Source: Breviolum minutum Mf 1.05b.01
Taxonomy: Eukaryota; Sar; Dinophyceae; Suessiales; Symbiodiniaceae
NCBI GenBank assembly: GCA_000507305.1
Contig: DF239333.1
Location: 124,001-188,000 of the forward strand
Reading direction: 5' to 3'
DNA: 64,000 nucleotides
Shown here: positions 25,642-37,890 of the stretch, in pieces
How the letters are laid out: the number at the start of each line of letters is the position of its first letter
Position numbering within the stretch: position 1 is the first letter of the stretch
Notes under the pieces: generated by a model
What the model saw: the letters and a program-made list of their open reading frames with translations, nothing else
Databases searched by the model: none
What the model was told of the DNA's origin: nothing
Program-made: the position numbers and the translations under genes

Positions 25642-26990
25642 ATGGCGGACACTTCTAACACCCAATCCGCAGCGCTACTGGAAGATGAACATCTCGAACC
25701 ATGGGCCGTTTTTGCGCGGAAGGTGCGATGATGTTTCAGTATGACCAAGCACTTTGTGCAGCACAAAGTATCAAACATCACTGATGGCTCGCTCGGGTAG
25801 ACATGCAAACTCTAAACTTTTAAACTATAATTTGGCTTGCCATAGAAGAAGAAGTTGTTTAGCAAGACGTGTTTCTTTGTTTTTCCAGGCTTCAGCAGGT
25901 GCGTTAAAGTCTCGACTGTTTTTACCTCTTAAGGCAGAGTCTTTGGAGGCTTTAATGTGTCCCAAGTGAGTTTCATGACTTTTGTTTACACGGCAAGAAG
26001 GCTGCAATTGACATTTACAAACTGGAGAAACATGTTCAACTGAGTGAAAAGTTGAGAAACATGCTGGAATTTCAAGATTCTATTGAATGACCAGCAAAAC
26101 ATGTAGAAAATGGAGATGGAAAGGCTTGGTACTCGTATATTCATGTGTTTAAAGACATACACATCTTGCCCTGCATTTTTCTTTGGTCAATTGTTGTTGG
26201 AATGCTTGGCATCACCAAGTTCCTCAAAAAAGTCTGAGGTGGATTAAGGGATATTTGCTTTCATCCCAAAACTTGTGAATGGTGGTACCATTGGCTGGTG
26301 TTGTTCGTGTTGCCTTTAAAAAAATGAGGGTACAAAATCATGAAAGGAAGCAACCATGGCATTTGGTTCAGTTGCTTGAAACGACCGGAACCGATGATTG
26401 ATGAATGATTATTTTCATGTGATTAATGAAGCCCTGGAGTGGTAAATCTCGACAAAGTGAGTTTCCTGTATCATTAACTCCGTGTAATGTACAATTCACT
26501 TCCTTGATACTTGAAACTTGCATGACTAGAACATGTTCAGGACAGTTTTACAAGTTGAAATAAGACATTTTACAACCCAAGTTATTTTCCATCCAAAATA
26601 TTGCCTTCAAATCATGATTTCTTCAAGCTTGGTCAAACCTTCAGTGTCCCCCCCGGAAAGAGAACGTTTCTTTGTTCTTGTACGAATGCCGTCCACACAA
26701 AAATTGTCATATTTTTAGGGGGCAAAGTAGAATGACTTCATCCCAACGTAGAGATCACCTTTGCCCTGAGTTAAGACTAAGTGGACCCAGAAACATCCAT
26801 TTCACGCAGGTTTGATTCCTTTTTTAGTATGGAAATGGGATTCTTATCGTTACGGGTCCGGACAAGTCCTGGGACAGCCTGGCATTTTATAAGACAGACA
26901 TCTCTTCAACAAAAACATGAGAGTTACCGGGGTTTTCACAAAAACTACACAGAAAAGTCTGAAAGAGCCTCAATCATTCCTGATGATTAA
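25642..26990 (+). CDS. Small three-exon gene (unrecognised)
   Basis: Exon 25642-25722 starts at an ATG in a good context ('gttgccatgg') and reads MADTSNTQSAALLEDEHLEP then WAVFARK, with a 'gtgcg' donor in phase 0. Exon 25889-25965 ('tttttccag' acceptor) reads ASAGALKSRLFLPLKAESLE and ends at a consensus 'gtgagt' donor in phase 2. Exon 26828-26990 ('tttttag' acceptor) restores the frame and runs to TAA, giving a product of about 105 residues. In the third exon a second frame (GNGILIVTGPDKSWDSLAFY) looks at least as protein-like. That would imply a missed exon and a longer protein. No domain is recognised. Confidence 0.45.
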
Positions 26991-27613
26991 GTGGTATTTG
27001 TTTTTCTCATTTGGTGGTTTCCTTCTTCTAAACAAAAGGTCATAGGTTGGGTAGTTTCAAGCCACCAGGAGTTGAAACCCATGTGGGGGTTGGGCTGGCC
27101 CATTGCCGTCAGCATGTCACCCGGGCAAGCGATTTGCGGTTTTTAGTTGTGGTGCGAGGGAACCAGACATGCGAGAGTAGGAGTCATGTCAAAAGAGTAT
27201 GATCAAATGTACTTGAATTCTTCTTTTAGTGGTGGCACCCAATTGTCAAAACCATTCAAAACCACCATGTAACCCGCATGTTTTGTAGTTGTTCAGAATC
27301 TTCAACAGACTTGCAAGTCTGTGTTTGTGTATCAAAAGGTGGTTGTTTATTGTCATATTCCACTTAGTCATGATGGGGTAATGGATGGGTCTATGGTTGT
27401 AGCCTTTGATGTCAAGTGAGCAGTGACCACTTGACCCTTGTTTTTTGCTTTGCTATAATATTTATATAATATATCTAGGAGATGATATACTACCCAGTCA
27501 TATTAGGGCTTATAAACAAGCCGCAGCCACTATTTTTGGATCACATTTCAACCAATCAGCATGATCCAACGCCCAAATGGGTTTTGAACATTGCTGAAGA
27601 AGTGATCCTGCAG

Positions 27614-27785
27614 GTTTTGTCGCTTCCCTATGTTTTCCATGGACTCCGCCTGCGTGGGCCATTTAACGGCACGACCGTTGATGGCGACAGCGGAGGGCGA
27701 GGATGAAACGGCGGTGATGCGCCTCACCGTTGATGATGGAAGTTGGAGATGTGGAGACTACCAGAAAAAACTGCATCACAAATGA
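27614..27785 (+). CDS. Candidate exon (unrecognised)
   Basis: After 'ctgcag' the frame reads FCRFPMFSMDSACVGHLTAR then PLMATAEGEDETAVMRLTVD, to a stop at 27785. It is GC-rich compared with its surroundings. A second frame is open over the first 90 nt (LPYVFHGLRLRGPFNGT). The start and partners are unknown. Confidence 0.35.
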
Positions 27786-28008
27786 CAATGAGGACTTGTG
27801 AACCAAGTGTTCCTCTTAAGAAGGTGTTTATATGGATGTTTTTTTTGCTTCATTTCTGATGGATCGATCCCTTGATGTTGTGGGATCGAGAGCTGTTGGA
27901 AGTGCCATGCTGTTCAAGTGTGCAACTCAAAGTTTTTTTTGTTGTCTTTCTATTTCCGGGGATCTGACAAATCTTATAACTGACAGTTTGCAGTAATATG
28001 TAGCGGCA

Positions 28009-28488
28009 GTGGTCAGATTGCAGTTGGGCGGATTTGTATGTCCTCACTGTAGCTATTATGGGGCCCGTTTGACCCGCACCCTGTTCACATTGAACAGAAA
28101 GTTCTTGGGGGGAGAAATTGTGTTTCTACTACCCCGCTGGTTATCCACAAATGGTGATTCACCAGAAATGTTTGGTAGCAGTAGATATCCCTGTCAGTTT
28201 TGTTACATTTCACTTTCTATACCAATTGTTGAGTTTGTGTACCTACCAGTGCCAAGCAGGTATCCTGTACCAACCGTTCTGACACCCTATGAGATGCCAA
28301 ACGCATATCCGACGACGATGGCCATCGTTGCAACCGACTTCTCCAGCCCTAGAAACAGCTCGGAAATCTACACATCTCGTGTTTTGTCTGCAGGTGATAT
28401 ATGTTTGGGGAAACAGGAAATGAAACTCCCTAGTCACATTGACCTGTCTTTTGTTGATCCCTTTCCAACTTCTAGTTTAGAGTGTTAG
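28009..28488 (+). CDS. 159-codon open frame, partly exon-like
   Basis: One of the longest + strand open frames without low-complexity sequence. The most protein-like part is about 28255-28385: RYPVPTVLTPYEMPNAYPTT followed by MAIVATDFSSPRNSSEIYTS. The rest may be intron that happens to be open. No family is recognised and no phase-linked neighbour was found. Confidence 0.3.
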   Translation: MVRLQLGGFVCPHCSYYGARLTRTLFTLNRKFLGGEIVFLLPRWLSTNGDSPEMFGSSRYPCQFCYISLSIPIVEFVYLPVPSRYPVPTVLTPYEMPNAYPTTMAIVATDFSSPRNSSEIYTSRVLSAGDICLGKQEMKLPSHIDLSFVDPFPTSSLEC

Positions 28489-28769
28489 ACTCTCTCTCTC
28501 TCTCTCTCAATATTTTTATATATAGTGTATACTATATCTAAAAAGAAAGTGCTGTTTGATTACTGTTTGTTGAGATCCCCCGCAGGTATGACAGCTGAAT
28601 CCTGTGTTGGAGAATATCCCAAGTTTAACGCAAAACATACACATGATGGTGCCATTACTGTAGCAGCCACCATCATTTCCCATTCAGAGCTGCTGATTTG
28701 TGTATGTATGTTAGATCGACGCGTTGACAAACGTCTTTATTTCAAGTACCCTGAGAAATCGTAGTTGGT

Positions 28770-31270
28770 CACGTGTTCTTAAACTTTTTTTTGGGGGGGG
28801 GGGGTGTGTGGTGAGGGAAAGGGGGATACAGGTGAATAAACAGAAACTTATCGATTTTGGAATTCAATCATCAAGCCACTAGTTTGGAGGCCTACAATAT
28901 TCGGAGATCAAGCTCAAAAATGTGTTTCCAAGACCTCCATTTGCTCGCTTGACTTCCTATTGCGTGGGTATGTGAGTACCTATACTGTACCTGAGTTCTA
29001 TGCAACATCTCAGATCCTTTTGCGAGTCATGTGGTAAAGCTCATCTTTCCCTGGTTTGTTGGGCAAATGAAATCTTGGTGAATCATACAGGAACATCACA
29101 CGAAAATGTGATTAGCATAAGGAATGACATGTATTCCCAGCACATGTCCTATGAGTTACATCCTGAGGTCAGATGTCCCATCGGTGGTCGTTTCAATGAT
29201 GTTTTATTCCCTTTTTGGGAAAAGACCCAATCTGACCACACGTTTCAATGTTCAACTGGAATGGCATCACCAGTTCTTGTGTGTGTGTTCCTTTCTGTAA
29301 AGGACAGTATTTGGCAGCTTCCAGCCTTTCAGCGTCTCGACAGATTACGTGGGCTTGGGTGCCATAGGGTGGAAGTTTCAAGTGAAGCTGCTGGTGATAC
29401 TGGTACAACAAAATTAGATATCCATTAAATACAGTCCGATAATCTATTGTATGAAGCAGAGAAAGGGATAGGGACCGGAGTATATGTTGATGGTTGACGC
29501 ATGACGTTTATGATCCACCATATTGAAGGAGAAGTTGAATCAGGAGCCTCGTAATCTCCTCCGGCGAACATTGAAACGCAGACAATCAAGCTTGTAGATA
29601 TTCGTGGACCTTCTGATTCCAGCCTCTAATGATTAGTGATCCCCCTTGAAATGGGCATAAAGAACGGTTAGAGTATGATCTACGTGGCTACAGGTATTCC
29701 GGTGACTTACCAAATCGGAAATCCACAGCGATCTCAGATTGCTAATGCTGAACTGTTGTCTCAAAGTGCTTTGGTATAAAGTTGAAACAGAGGAAATTTG
29801 GGTACTCATTGACTTTGAAATGTATCGCTAGTACTAGTAGTTGTTCTGTATATACACTTTGAAGCTGGCCAATCCTATGTCGAAACAAGATAAGTATGCC
29901 TATTCTTGAAACTTGAAACAACTCATATACCTGGGATGCCTTAGGTTACAAAACGATACAAAACCAGTATAATGTGTATATATATATATATGTATGTTTG
30001 CATCTATATATATATATACATTTCATGTGGGTTATATCCCACCTACTAACCATTTATTGAATGCGGACATCCGAACAGGATATGGTGACCAATTTCTTGA
30101 CCACGCCTTTGCTGGCCATGTCTTTCGGCCTCAATCCGTTGCTTGGATGTCTCAATAGAAATTGATGCTGTCTGCGGTATGAAGGGATACGGGGCAGGGC
30201 GTATTTCAAGCTGACTTGGGTATGTCCGAACGACAAAAAATGGGCATACTTGGGCCAGACAAGCATCAAATCTGATAATGAATAGAATGACACATAAAAA
30301 GGAAACAGCATGTTCATGCATTTTCCTCAAGAAGGCAGACGCGTACAGTCGTCTTCTTGAGCACATCTCTTGAAATTAGATAAGAAGTAGCATGTTTGTT
30401 CGTTAGGGACTTGGAATGAAGCGAGGCCAACATTGAGTGCATTGACTTACATACAGTACATCATGCAATATGTGCGATGGTCAACGACTTCTGCAGTTGG
30501 GGTCAGATTTCATGATTGAAGATGTCCACTAGGGGATTGATGATGATGGTGACGATGACGATGATGACAATGAAGCGTGGATGTTTGCATCTTGGTTGGT
30601 CTTGCAAAGTTTCCCAAAAAACACGTCTTGCAGATTCCCATGAGACCAGGTTGTACAGGGGCTTAGTGATGAAGAGATTAACCGTTCAAGCACCAAAGGT
30701 AGATGCAGGTAGCACACGCATATTACTAGAACCACCAGTTGCAGTCTACCATATTTTGCCTGTTTGCATGGTTGGCTTATTCTTTTCAGTATGGTCCTAA
30801 TTTTTTGGATTGTTGATTGTTGAAACTATGCCATGTTTCAAGTGTTGCCTCGTCGTTTCCCCCGACATCCACAGTGCATCGATGGAGGTTGATTGCCCAG
30901 TCCATGGGATCTGGCAATCTTCATATGGTTGGAACATGGCTCAAGCAACTCGGCACAACAGCCACCAGAATACCATCTGCAAGTGCCAATGGATATCCCA
31001 TAGGATCCATGGTTTAGTATTTTTTAATCTACATTTGGTTGGTGTTTTAAAGGTAAAATATATGGTACAGTAAATGTATAGGTAGATATACCAGTCCCAT
31101 GCATGCTATGGATATGGGTATCCCCAACATCGGGCATGCGTTTCCTACTTGGACATTTTTTGGAGGTTTGGGGGGTTGACTGGGTTGACTTTGCTGAGGA
31201 ACCGGACACCTGATCAACCTGTAATGTATTTGTTGCAGCACAGGATTAAAGTATGTTATTGTAATTATAT
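28770..31270. other. Low-density region with weak exon candidates
   Basis: It holds a poly-G run (28790-28803), TA tracts near 29.97-30.02 kb, and hairpin copy A2. Possible exon fragments are an acidic stretch near 30532-30592 (IDDDGDDDDDDNEAWMFASW) and 30650-30690 (QVVQGLSDEEINRSS). Neither has a confirmed partner. A minus-strand frame at 30054-30317 contains LRPKDMASKGVVKKL and is equally unproven. Confidence 0.3.
30997..31119. repeat. Hairpin repeat family A, copy A2 (degenerate)
   Basis: The left arm 'cccataggatccatgg' matches A1 exactly. The right arm is decayed ('gcatgctatggatatggg'). Inner 'ctacatttggttgg' is shared with A4. Confidence 0.6.
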
Positions 31271-31275
31271 CTAGA

Positions 31276-31356
31276 CCTTCCAAAGGGTGCCAAATGGTTA
31301 CTAAAGGGTATCAATTCAACTTTCCTTATAGGGTCTAATTGGCACCCTTTGGAAGG
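31276..31356. repeat. Single hairpin repeat (family F)
   Basis: Left 'ccttccaaagggtgccaa' and right 'ttggcaccctttggaagg' form a perfect 18-bp inverted repeat, separated by about 45 nt. Confidence 0.8.
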
Positions 31357-31615
31357 TGCTGCTTCACGTTACACAGTTTTGGTTGCTAGATTAGATAAAC
31401 ATTTCAATGACTGTTGACGTATGATTGCAGAATCGTTGAAGGGTTGCTTTGAATTTCACGTTACTGTTTAGAAGTGTTTCACAAAAACAAAACATATCCC
31501 TACTGTTTGCCTCTACCTTTTATCAATCAATGGCAACAAGTTCACATGAAGTCTCACGTAAAGTGCCAAACAAAAACAACACAGTTTCTTCTTTCAAACA
31601 TTCAGTTCTGTCCGC

Positions 31616-31657
31616 CACCGGCTGATGTTTTCAACAACCAACCCAGTGTAATCCCAG
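31616..31657 (+). CDS. Possible 42-nt micro-exon
   Basis: A 'ttcag' acceptor and a GT donor bound FCPPPADVFNNQPSVIP. The borders are good but the exon is isolated. Confidence 0.25.
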
Positions 31658-32731
31658 GTTAGCTCTCTTTTGTGTCACCGTGGCAACGATTCCGTACCTT
31701 CGCTGAAGCATTTTTTTCTTCCGTTTGAGGTTGTAGACTCTGTGGACTTTGAGTTTGGATGGAACTTTTAGAATGATATGAAAATTATGAAATTATATAC
31801 ATACATATTACTATCTATATGAGGTTTTTACCCATATGATCATCATGTATTATCATATGTTTGTTATGATGAAGATCAAGCTCCAAGTAAGTTTCCGGCA
31901 GTGCCATTGTGGTTTGTGGTCATCATTTTCGCTTAATGCAGGGGAATGAAAATGGCTAGTAAGCATTCAGAAAGGTGACTGAGGTCGTGAAATGTTGAGA
32001 ATGATTCCGGGCACCAAGACATGCGGATGTGGTTTTGACTCAGTTTAGCGGATTTGACGTGAATGCGGTTCAGAATCCCAAGCCTGAACTGTTTTTTTGT
32101 TCACCTTATACAGTAATTCCCAAGCTCAAATTCAGCATTCATGGGTGCATATAACATGAAGGGAAGGAAAAGCATGAAGGACTTGCAGACAATCCCATGC
32201 ATATCTCACATTTGCTCATAAAGTGACTCAACATGATCTAAACATGACTAAACTTAAAAACATCTTAAAGCTGATCTCCAGACATTGAACAGGGATTCCC
32301 AGAATTATGCTACCACACAGATTGGGTTTGCTCTTGCAAGGTCCTCCATAAACTGATTTGCTGGAGAGATGGTAGCTCAACACAATCTGAGAAGGATTGA
32401 ACAAAATGATGGTTCATATCCCTGTTGATGTATATGATAAGTATCTAATATATAATATATAAATATAGATATATATATATGTGCTGTCTACAATGTGTAT
32501 ACATGTCTTTTGTTATTTGATCCTATGTCGAACGGAGTCTTGAAGCTTCCAAGTTTCCAGCAGGTACGACGCAACCATGAAGTGTATGTCATTGCTCTCT
32601 TTCGTTCATACTAATTTGATAAAATTGAACAGACTCCAGATGCCATTCACGCAACACAGAACCAAACAAGAGGATCAAAAAGAAAACGTGGATCATTGTT
32701 GATCAACCAGTATGCCCCCCTCACCATGCAG

Positions 32732-32930
32732 GTTTTTGGTTCCGTTCTTCTTTGTGGACAACATCTTAAGTGGTTTCCACTTCAAGGAAGAGGCGCGGGG
32801 ACGATTTGGGACACGTCCAAAGATCTTGATTTTTGCACTCGAAATATGCCTCGCTAATTTGGGAAGGAAACATGGCTTAACCTTCGAGGTTTCCAAGTTG
32901 AGATTCCATCAACGATCCCGCCAATCTCAG
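32732..32930 (+). CDS. Candidate 199-nt exon (unrecognised)
   Basis: Bounded by 'catgcag' and a 'gtgtgt' donor, the frame reads FLVPFFFVDNILSGFHFKEE then ARGRFGTRPKILIFALEICL, ending KLRFHQRSRQSQ in phase 0. It has a hydrophobic start and a basic end. An overlapping frame (MQVFGSVLLCGQHLKWFPLQ) is open for about 130 nt. Upstream and downstream partners are unknown. Confidence 0.4.
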
Positions 32931-33364
32931 GTGTGTTTCCTGGCCGGTGTCTATGCAAGGTGACCGGAAGGGAACCGGAACCCGATGATCGGTGATCTTG
33001 GTTTGAGGCATCATACAACTGACAGTAAGCAGTGAACCAAAATCCATACAGTTGTTTGACATCAATATACCAAGCAAATTGGAATTCATTGGGGTGTATC
33101 ATTGACAAACCATGCTAGTCGGTTGTGTCCCTTGTTAATTTTCAGTTTTCATTGTTTGTAGTGGGACTGGGATACTGATAATTTGAACCTCTAACAACTA
33201 TCCAGTTGAACCACTATCGAGTTCTTGACACTGCTCATGTAGAGGAAGTTGAGAAACATATCACCTGGGAAGCACAATCCATATCCTTGGCACTGAGAGG
33301 ATTTTGGAATCGTGGGATTGTGGTATTTATTGCTCAGCTGTAACAACATTGTAATGACCCATGG

Positions 33365-33456
33365 CCCATAGCATCCATGTATGGTATATTTACCTGCATT
33401 GTACCATGAAAAACAACCAAATGTAGGTAAATATACCATACAGGGCTCCTATGGGT
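33365..33456. repeat. Hairpin repeat family A, copy A3
   Basis: The left arm includes 'atggtatatttacctgcatt' and the right arm 'aatgtaggtaaatataccat', nearly perfect complements. The outer ends are 'cccatagcatcc' and 'ctcctatggg'. Confidence 0.8.
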
Positions 33457-33652
33457 AATAGAATTTGTTGTTGAGGGAAGCAACATGATGCACCTACAGC
33501 ATACGGTTTACGAGGAGAGACAGACATCTCAATCAGGCCAAGTGGCAAAACAAAGATGAATGGTTTGTGTTTTCCAATATTGCCAATTTCAATCATTTGG
33601 ATGTGAAGCATTGTAATGTTGACGGCTTGGTTGGTAAACCTAAGTGACATGA

Positions 33653-33823
33653 ATGAACCCCAAAGAGTTTTTGTTGGATCATGCAACCCTGGGGATCCTC
33701 CCTTTGCCAAGCTCACACCTCAGAGCCAGGTTCAATGCCATTTGGGTGATTCCGAACTCATGGTATGTGACGATGCGTATCTACTTTCAGGCACAAGGTC
33801 AGCAGGGATCCGGTGACGGATGA
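33653..33823 (+). CDS. 56-codon open frame
   Basis: From ATG the frame reads MNPKEFLLDHATLGILPLPS then SHLRARFNAIWVIPNSWYVT, to TGA. A second frame over the same bases is also open (NEPQRVFVGSCNPGDPPFAK), so the true frame is uncertain. It may be one exon of an unresolved gene. Confidence 0.3.
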   Translation: MNPKEFLLDHATLGILPLPSSHLRARFNAIWVIPNSWYVTMRIYFQAQGQQGSGDG

Positions 33824-34140
33824 TGAAAAATCTGAAGCAGCGAAGCCGCGGAATGGATACTGTTGTAAAGTATGAGAGTATAACTATAACCGAATCACAT
33901 TGCTTCAACTGACTTGTTGTCATGTATGCACAATGTAATGCCTATTGTAGTTGGACATATCTACGTTTCTTGCCATCATTCAGTGCATGCTTCATAGATC
34001 TCAGGAACTTCTTCATTCATGGTGACATCCATGTTCTCTTATGTTGATTTAATCTGCGAAATAAGATGACCCCTAGGAAGGTTAGGATGATGATTTTGCT
34101 TCTCCATAGGTAAGATGTGTTGGTTCTTTGGTTAGCCCAT

Positions 34141-34200
34141 TGGTGGCAATCGAACTGGATAGGCTTTAACCGACCGAGCCTTACCCGAATGCCCAGCTAA
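34141..34200 (-). repeat. tRNA-like fragment (possible SINE head)
   Basis: On the minus strand 'ggctcggtcggttaaagc' resembles a tRNA D-arm/A-box and 'agttcgattgcc' a T-loop/B-box. The anticodon arm is missing, so this is not a functional tRNA. Confidence 0.25.
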
Positions 34201-34599
34201 TTCAGTTTGGTGAGTTGGTAATAAGATCGACATTTTTACCGGAATAGTAAATATAGTATGCAAGGTCATTGGGTGCTTTTTGCGGCGTTTTATCCTGTCA
34301 AAATGCCTTTCACCGAGGGTTGACGATTCATTTTTGATTAGAGCTGGGTAATCACCAATGAACGCTACGGTGAGTTGGCTATCTCACATAAAATTAGGGT
34401 ACAAAAGTTAAAGGGATTGGTCATATTTTGTGGCGGTAGGCCGATCATTTTGAGCCGTAGCCGGATGAGAAGAGAACACAAAACCTGAATTATTGCAGTT
34501 GTAATACTATACCATTTCATTTGTATGTGAATATATGTATAAACATATATATATATAGGGTCCCTGCCCCTGCATTAACCAACCAGTGCAAGTAATGGA

Positions 34600-34902
34600 A
34601 TGCCACGAAGATTTGTTTTTGTTGCCACTCTTAAGTTGATGCAGCGTTTGTTTGCTAATCGCAACATGTCTCCTGGAGCAAAAACAGTTTGGCAATCAAA
34701 GTTGTCAGATATGAAGGGAATCCCCAAATATCGTTTGTTGGGAATGGTTAAGGAGTGTGTAACTGAAAAGTGTGTTGGAACACATGATGACATATCATGT
34801 GTCATGCATGTGGCGAATAGGTTTGGAGAAGTAGATATGGGTGTGTCGCAGATTGAAGGACCTGAAAATCCAATATTTTTCATTATTTTTCAACTGGGTT
34901 AG
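34600..34902 (+). CDS. 100-codon uninterrupted open frame
   Basis: It starts MPRRFVFVATLKLMQRLFAN and continues through KTVWQSKLSDMKGIPKYRLL and a Cys-containing stretch to TAG. It could be an intronless gene, a retroposed copy or a large exon. The antisense strand is also open over most of it, which weakens the case. No family is recognised. Confidence 0.35.
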   Translation: MPRRFVFVATLKLMQRLFANRNMSPGAKTVWQSKLSDMKGIPKYRLLGMVKECVTEKCVGTHDDISCVMHVANRFGEVDMGVSQIEGPENPIFFIIFQLG

Positions 34903-34970
34903 GTTGAACCCTGCCACCTAAACAGCTGATCTCAGCAATTCTACCGCTTAAACTGCCAGTTTAATCCCCA
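34901..34970 (-). repeat. tRNA-like fragment (possible SINE head)
   Basis: On the minus strand 'agtttaagcggtagaat' resembles a D-arm and 'ggcagggttcaacct' a T-arm. Between them 'gctgagatcagc' is a perfect palindrome with no room for an anticodon loop. It is not a functional tRNA. Confidence 0.3.
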
Positions 34971-35132
34971 TGAAAGCACGTTTCCCAAACCATATCGCCA
35001 CCTTTGTCAATGTAAAAATACAACAGTGCCCTTTCCACAGCTGCGGCTAGTATGACGTCGGTTTTGTCAATAGCTTCTCCCCAAATGATTTCCCTTTTCC
35101 AGTGGCAGCTATTTTTCATTCCCCTTTGGCAG

Positions 35133-37323
35133 GAAAGGCGCGACCAGCCATGTACTTTGGGTTGATTTTCCTCTTCGTCAATGCGTCCCTCGACCCACCT
35201 GGAAATGTTTGGGGTCTTCTGGAAACGAAATGGGAGCAGGACACCAGGAAGTCCTGGTGAAATTGGTGAGATGGTGACTTTGATTCCAGAAAGAATAATG
35301 CGGCCCAACTTAGCAAATCCTGCAGATATTATCATATCTATCCTTTCAAGATTTGTAATTGAACTCGCAAGAAGTGATATGGATAACATTAGGAAACCTT
35401 TCCCAACAGCCACGAACCAATGTGACTTGGATTCTTTTGCACCTGAAAACAACGACTAAAGGTGTTTTGAATCCTTTAAGGCTCTTCCTGTGGCTGCTGG
35501 TCTTCGGAGGACCCGGAGGAACCCTCTTTCGCGTGACTTGTTCGATTCGAAGCGGAGATGTGATCTGTGGATGTGTGATATGTTTTTTTCGATTTGCATA
35601 TGTTTGAGCAGCTGTTCATTTGCATATATGATACATGCTTTATTTGAGCTTATGCATGATTGATATAGGAGTTGTTTAATGATGATATTTGTATGAACAC
35701 AGATGAGAAACATCTACAAATGTTCTGTTCTGTTGGTCATACCAAGCTTTTTGTTGGTTTCTTGGTGGTTGGCTCGGTTCCAATATGCCATCTTCAGATG
35801 CTGATTTTGATCCACATCAGGGATCCATGGATCCACATCAGAGATCCAGCAAAGTTCTAAGCTTTTATTGTCATGACAACACCTGGTATGGAAAAAAAGG
35901 CTCCGGGATGACATGATGACATATTCCAAATATTTTGTTGGTCCAAGTTGAAGTTCATGTTTGAATTCCTGCACCACCTGGGATGTAGAAGAACTGGTGC
36001 AAGATTTTAGTCATTTGCATGTGACCCCCAAATCGCACCGGAGCCCTAAAACTAAAAGAGTACAAGCGTACTGATTTGAAGCTACCGGCGACTGAAATCC
36101 CGAAAGGAAGGGCTACGGTTTATTTATAATTTGTGTACAATGCCTGTTTGCTCTTATCTCATTGATACATTGTGTACATATGAGCCTGTAAGTGTGTTTG
36201 CTTTATCAACTAACACATGTACATGCAATGTATGTACTGTATATATATATAATATACATATATCTCATATGTACATGTATAGACGAAACATTGGGGTTGG
36301 AGCACAATTTTTTGGCGGGAAGGTCTCCTGGCAGGTGCCTACTGTCAAAGACATGTTAGCTTTAAAGCTTGGCTATGCCACATTTGCAGCCCCTTTAGGG
36401 TGAGGCCACCCCCAAACAGGTGTTTTTTTTTTAGGGAAATCCTCCCAAAAATGGCAACACCATATCCTGGTTTCGAATAGAATTCCTTAGGGTTCACTTT
36501 AAAAAGTCCTGATTTCATCATGCAGGTCGGTGGATTGGGTTTTATTGGAGCGGCATTGAGTATCAGCGCTTCACGAGTGGTACAGAGTTTCTTCTACTGG
36601 CTGTGCTTGGGCCGCATCTTTTTTTTGAGTGGATAAGTTTCAACTAGATTCTGGGATTTTGATTCGACCTTAGGCTAAGTCATCAGAAATGACTTATGTG
36701 TCGTGCGCAATGTATATAGCAAGCAAACCCAACAATTGAAAAGCACCTGCAAACAGGTGTTTTTTTTGGGGGGGGCCTTCTCAAAAGGGCCTAAATTCTA
36801 GTTCGGGATGTGATCATTTGATTGTTGAAGTCCTTATATGGCAGCCCAGGTAGGGGGATCATAGGGAAAATGGTGGGGGGCCCCTACCCCTTATTGGGAA
36901 TATCCACTTAGCTGATTTTGAATACTGTTGACTACGCATAATTTTGTTGCCACTGCTCAAGTATTTTCTCACATGAGCTGTGCTTCCAAACCCTGCTCGT
37001 TTGTTTTACATATTGGGTCTGTGTTATATGATCTCGTTACTGTTGGGGATCATAGTAATGCATCCTTATAGCAAGGACTCTGATTGAGGAAGCGTTTTGT
37101 TTTGAATGACACAGGCTTTGACCGTTCAGTTGCACATATTGGCTCACACGTTGACCCATGCTGCTGTCTTTTAGGTACATGTTCCTGTTCAAGAAGGACA
37201 GATCCGCCCACGGGAAAGTTGGGATCTGAAAAGAAACAGTCTTTGCAAGAGGCAAATATGGAATCAAACATGAGTTTTGAATTCTATTCCAACTTGATTT
37301 GGTGTGTCTCAGCTTGTGGATGA
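35133..37323 (+). CDS. Probable membrane-protein gene, several exons
   Basis: Exon 35133-35256 ('ttggcag' acceptor, 'gtgaaa' donor) carries a hydrophobic segment (MYFGLIFLFVNASLDPPGNV) then WGLLETKWEQDTRKSW. An exon from 35462 continues in phase: CFESFKALPVAAGLRRTRRN. Exon 36283-36399 reads IGVGAQFFGGKVSWQVPTVK and ends at 'gtgagg'. A 35-nt exon (36435-36469) and an exon from 36526 (RWIGFYWSGIEYQRFTSGTE, then FLLLAVLGPHLFFEW) follow in compatible phase. A last exon, 37175-37323, would end at TGA. Two hydrophobic stretches suggest a membrane protein. No family is recognised. Internal borders after 35.5 kb and the final exon are less certain than the first two exons, and the start is missing. 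Confidence 0.45.
35806..35850. repeat. Short tandem duplication
   Basis: The phrase 'gatccacatcag.gatcc' occurs twice in direct succession. Confidence 0.8.
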
Positions 37324-37636
37324 CAATGTTTCACATAGAATGCAGAATCTTTGTGCTTTCTACTATGGGAGATATGCAATTTCAAGGGCGTAGGCAGTTT
37401 CTATCATTTTTGGCAGTCTAAGTCCAATGTAACATGCATGTTTTGGAATGATCTTTTGAAAATCCTCATCAAAAAACACACGCATTAAATAACCGTTGTA
37501 CTTCAAAATTAGATTATACGAAGATAAGGCGAAACTTCAACCAAACATCTGCGGTTGTGGCGATGTCCAAAACCTCTAGGAAAATCCACCGCCTTTTGAA
37601 GATGCGTTTACTGTTGATAACTGACATCTGGCGTTT

Positions 37637-37740
37637 TCACTCTTTGAGGGTATACACCCGGAAAAAAAAACATTTCAAGATGTATCTCCTATTAAAGATG
37701 GTGATTTTCCATTGTCATGTTAGTTTCAGGGGGTCAAGTT
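37637..37740. repeat. Repeat family D, copy D4
   Basis: It shares 'gatgtatctcctatt', a fast-diverging version of D1/D3, and ends in the signature 'gttagtttcagggggt'. The left flank has 'gggtatacaccc'. Confidence 0.5.
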
Positions 37741-37890
37741 GTTCTTCTTGTTTGCATAGTTTTTTTTTTTCATCTGAGGTAGTTGCATGATTTCATCCAT
37801 CAGTGCCCTTGTTGAATTGTCAATGAGGCTAATTGACTGACTACTCCATACTGCATCCATGTTTTTATGCATGTGATTACATAAATTGCT

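Noticed and set aside
34961..35452. 163-codon minus-strand open frame
   Set aside because: It overlaps the well-bounded + exon 35133-35256. The plus reading has both splice borders and a phase-matched next exon.
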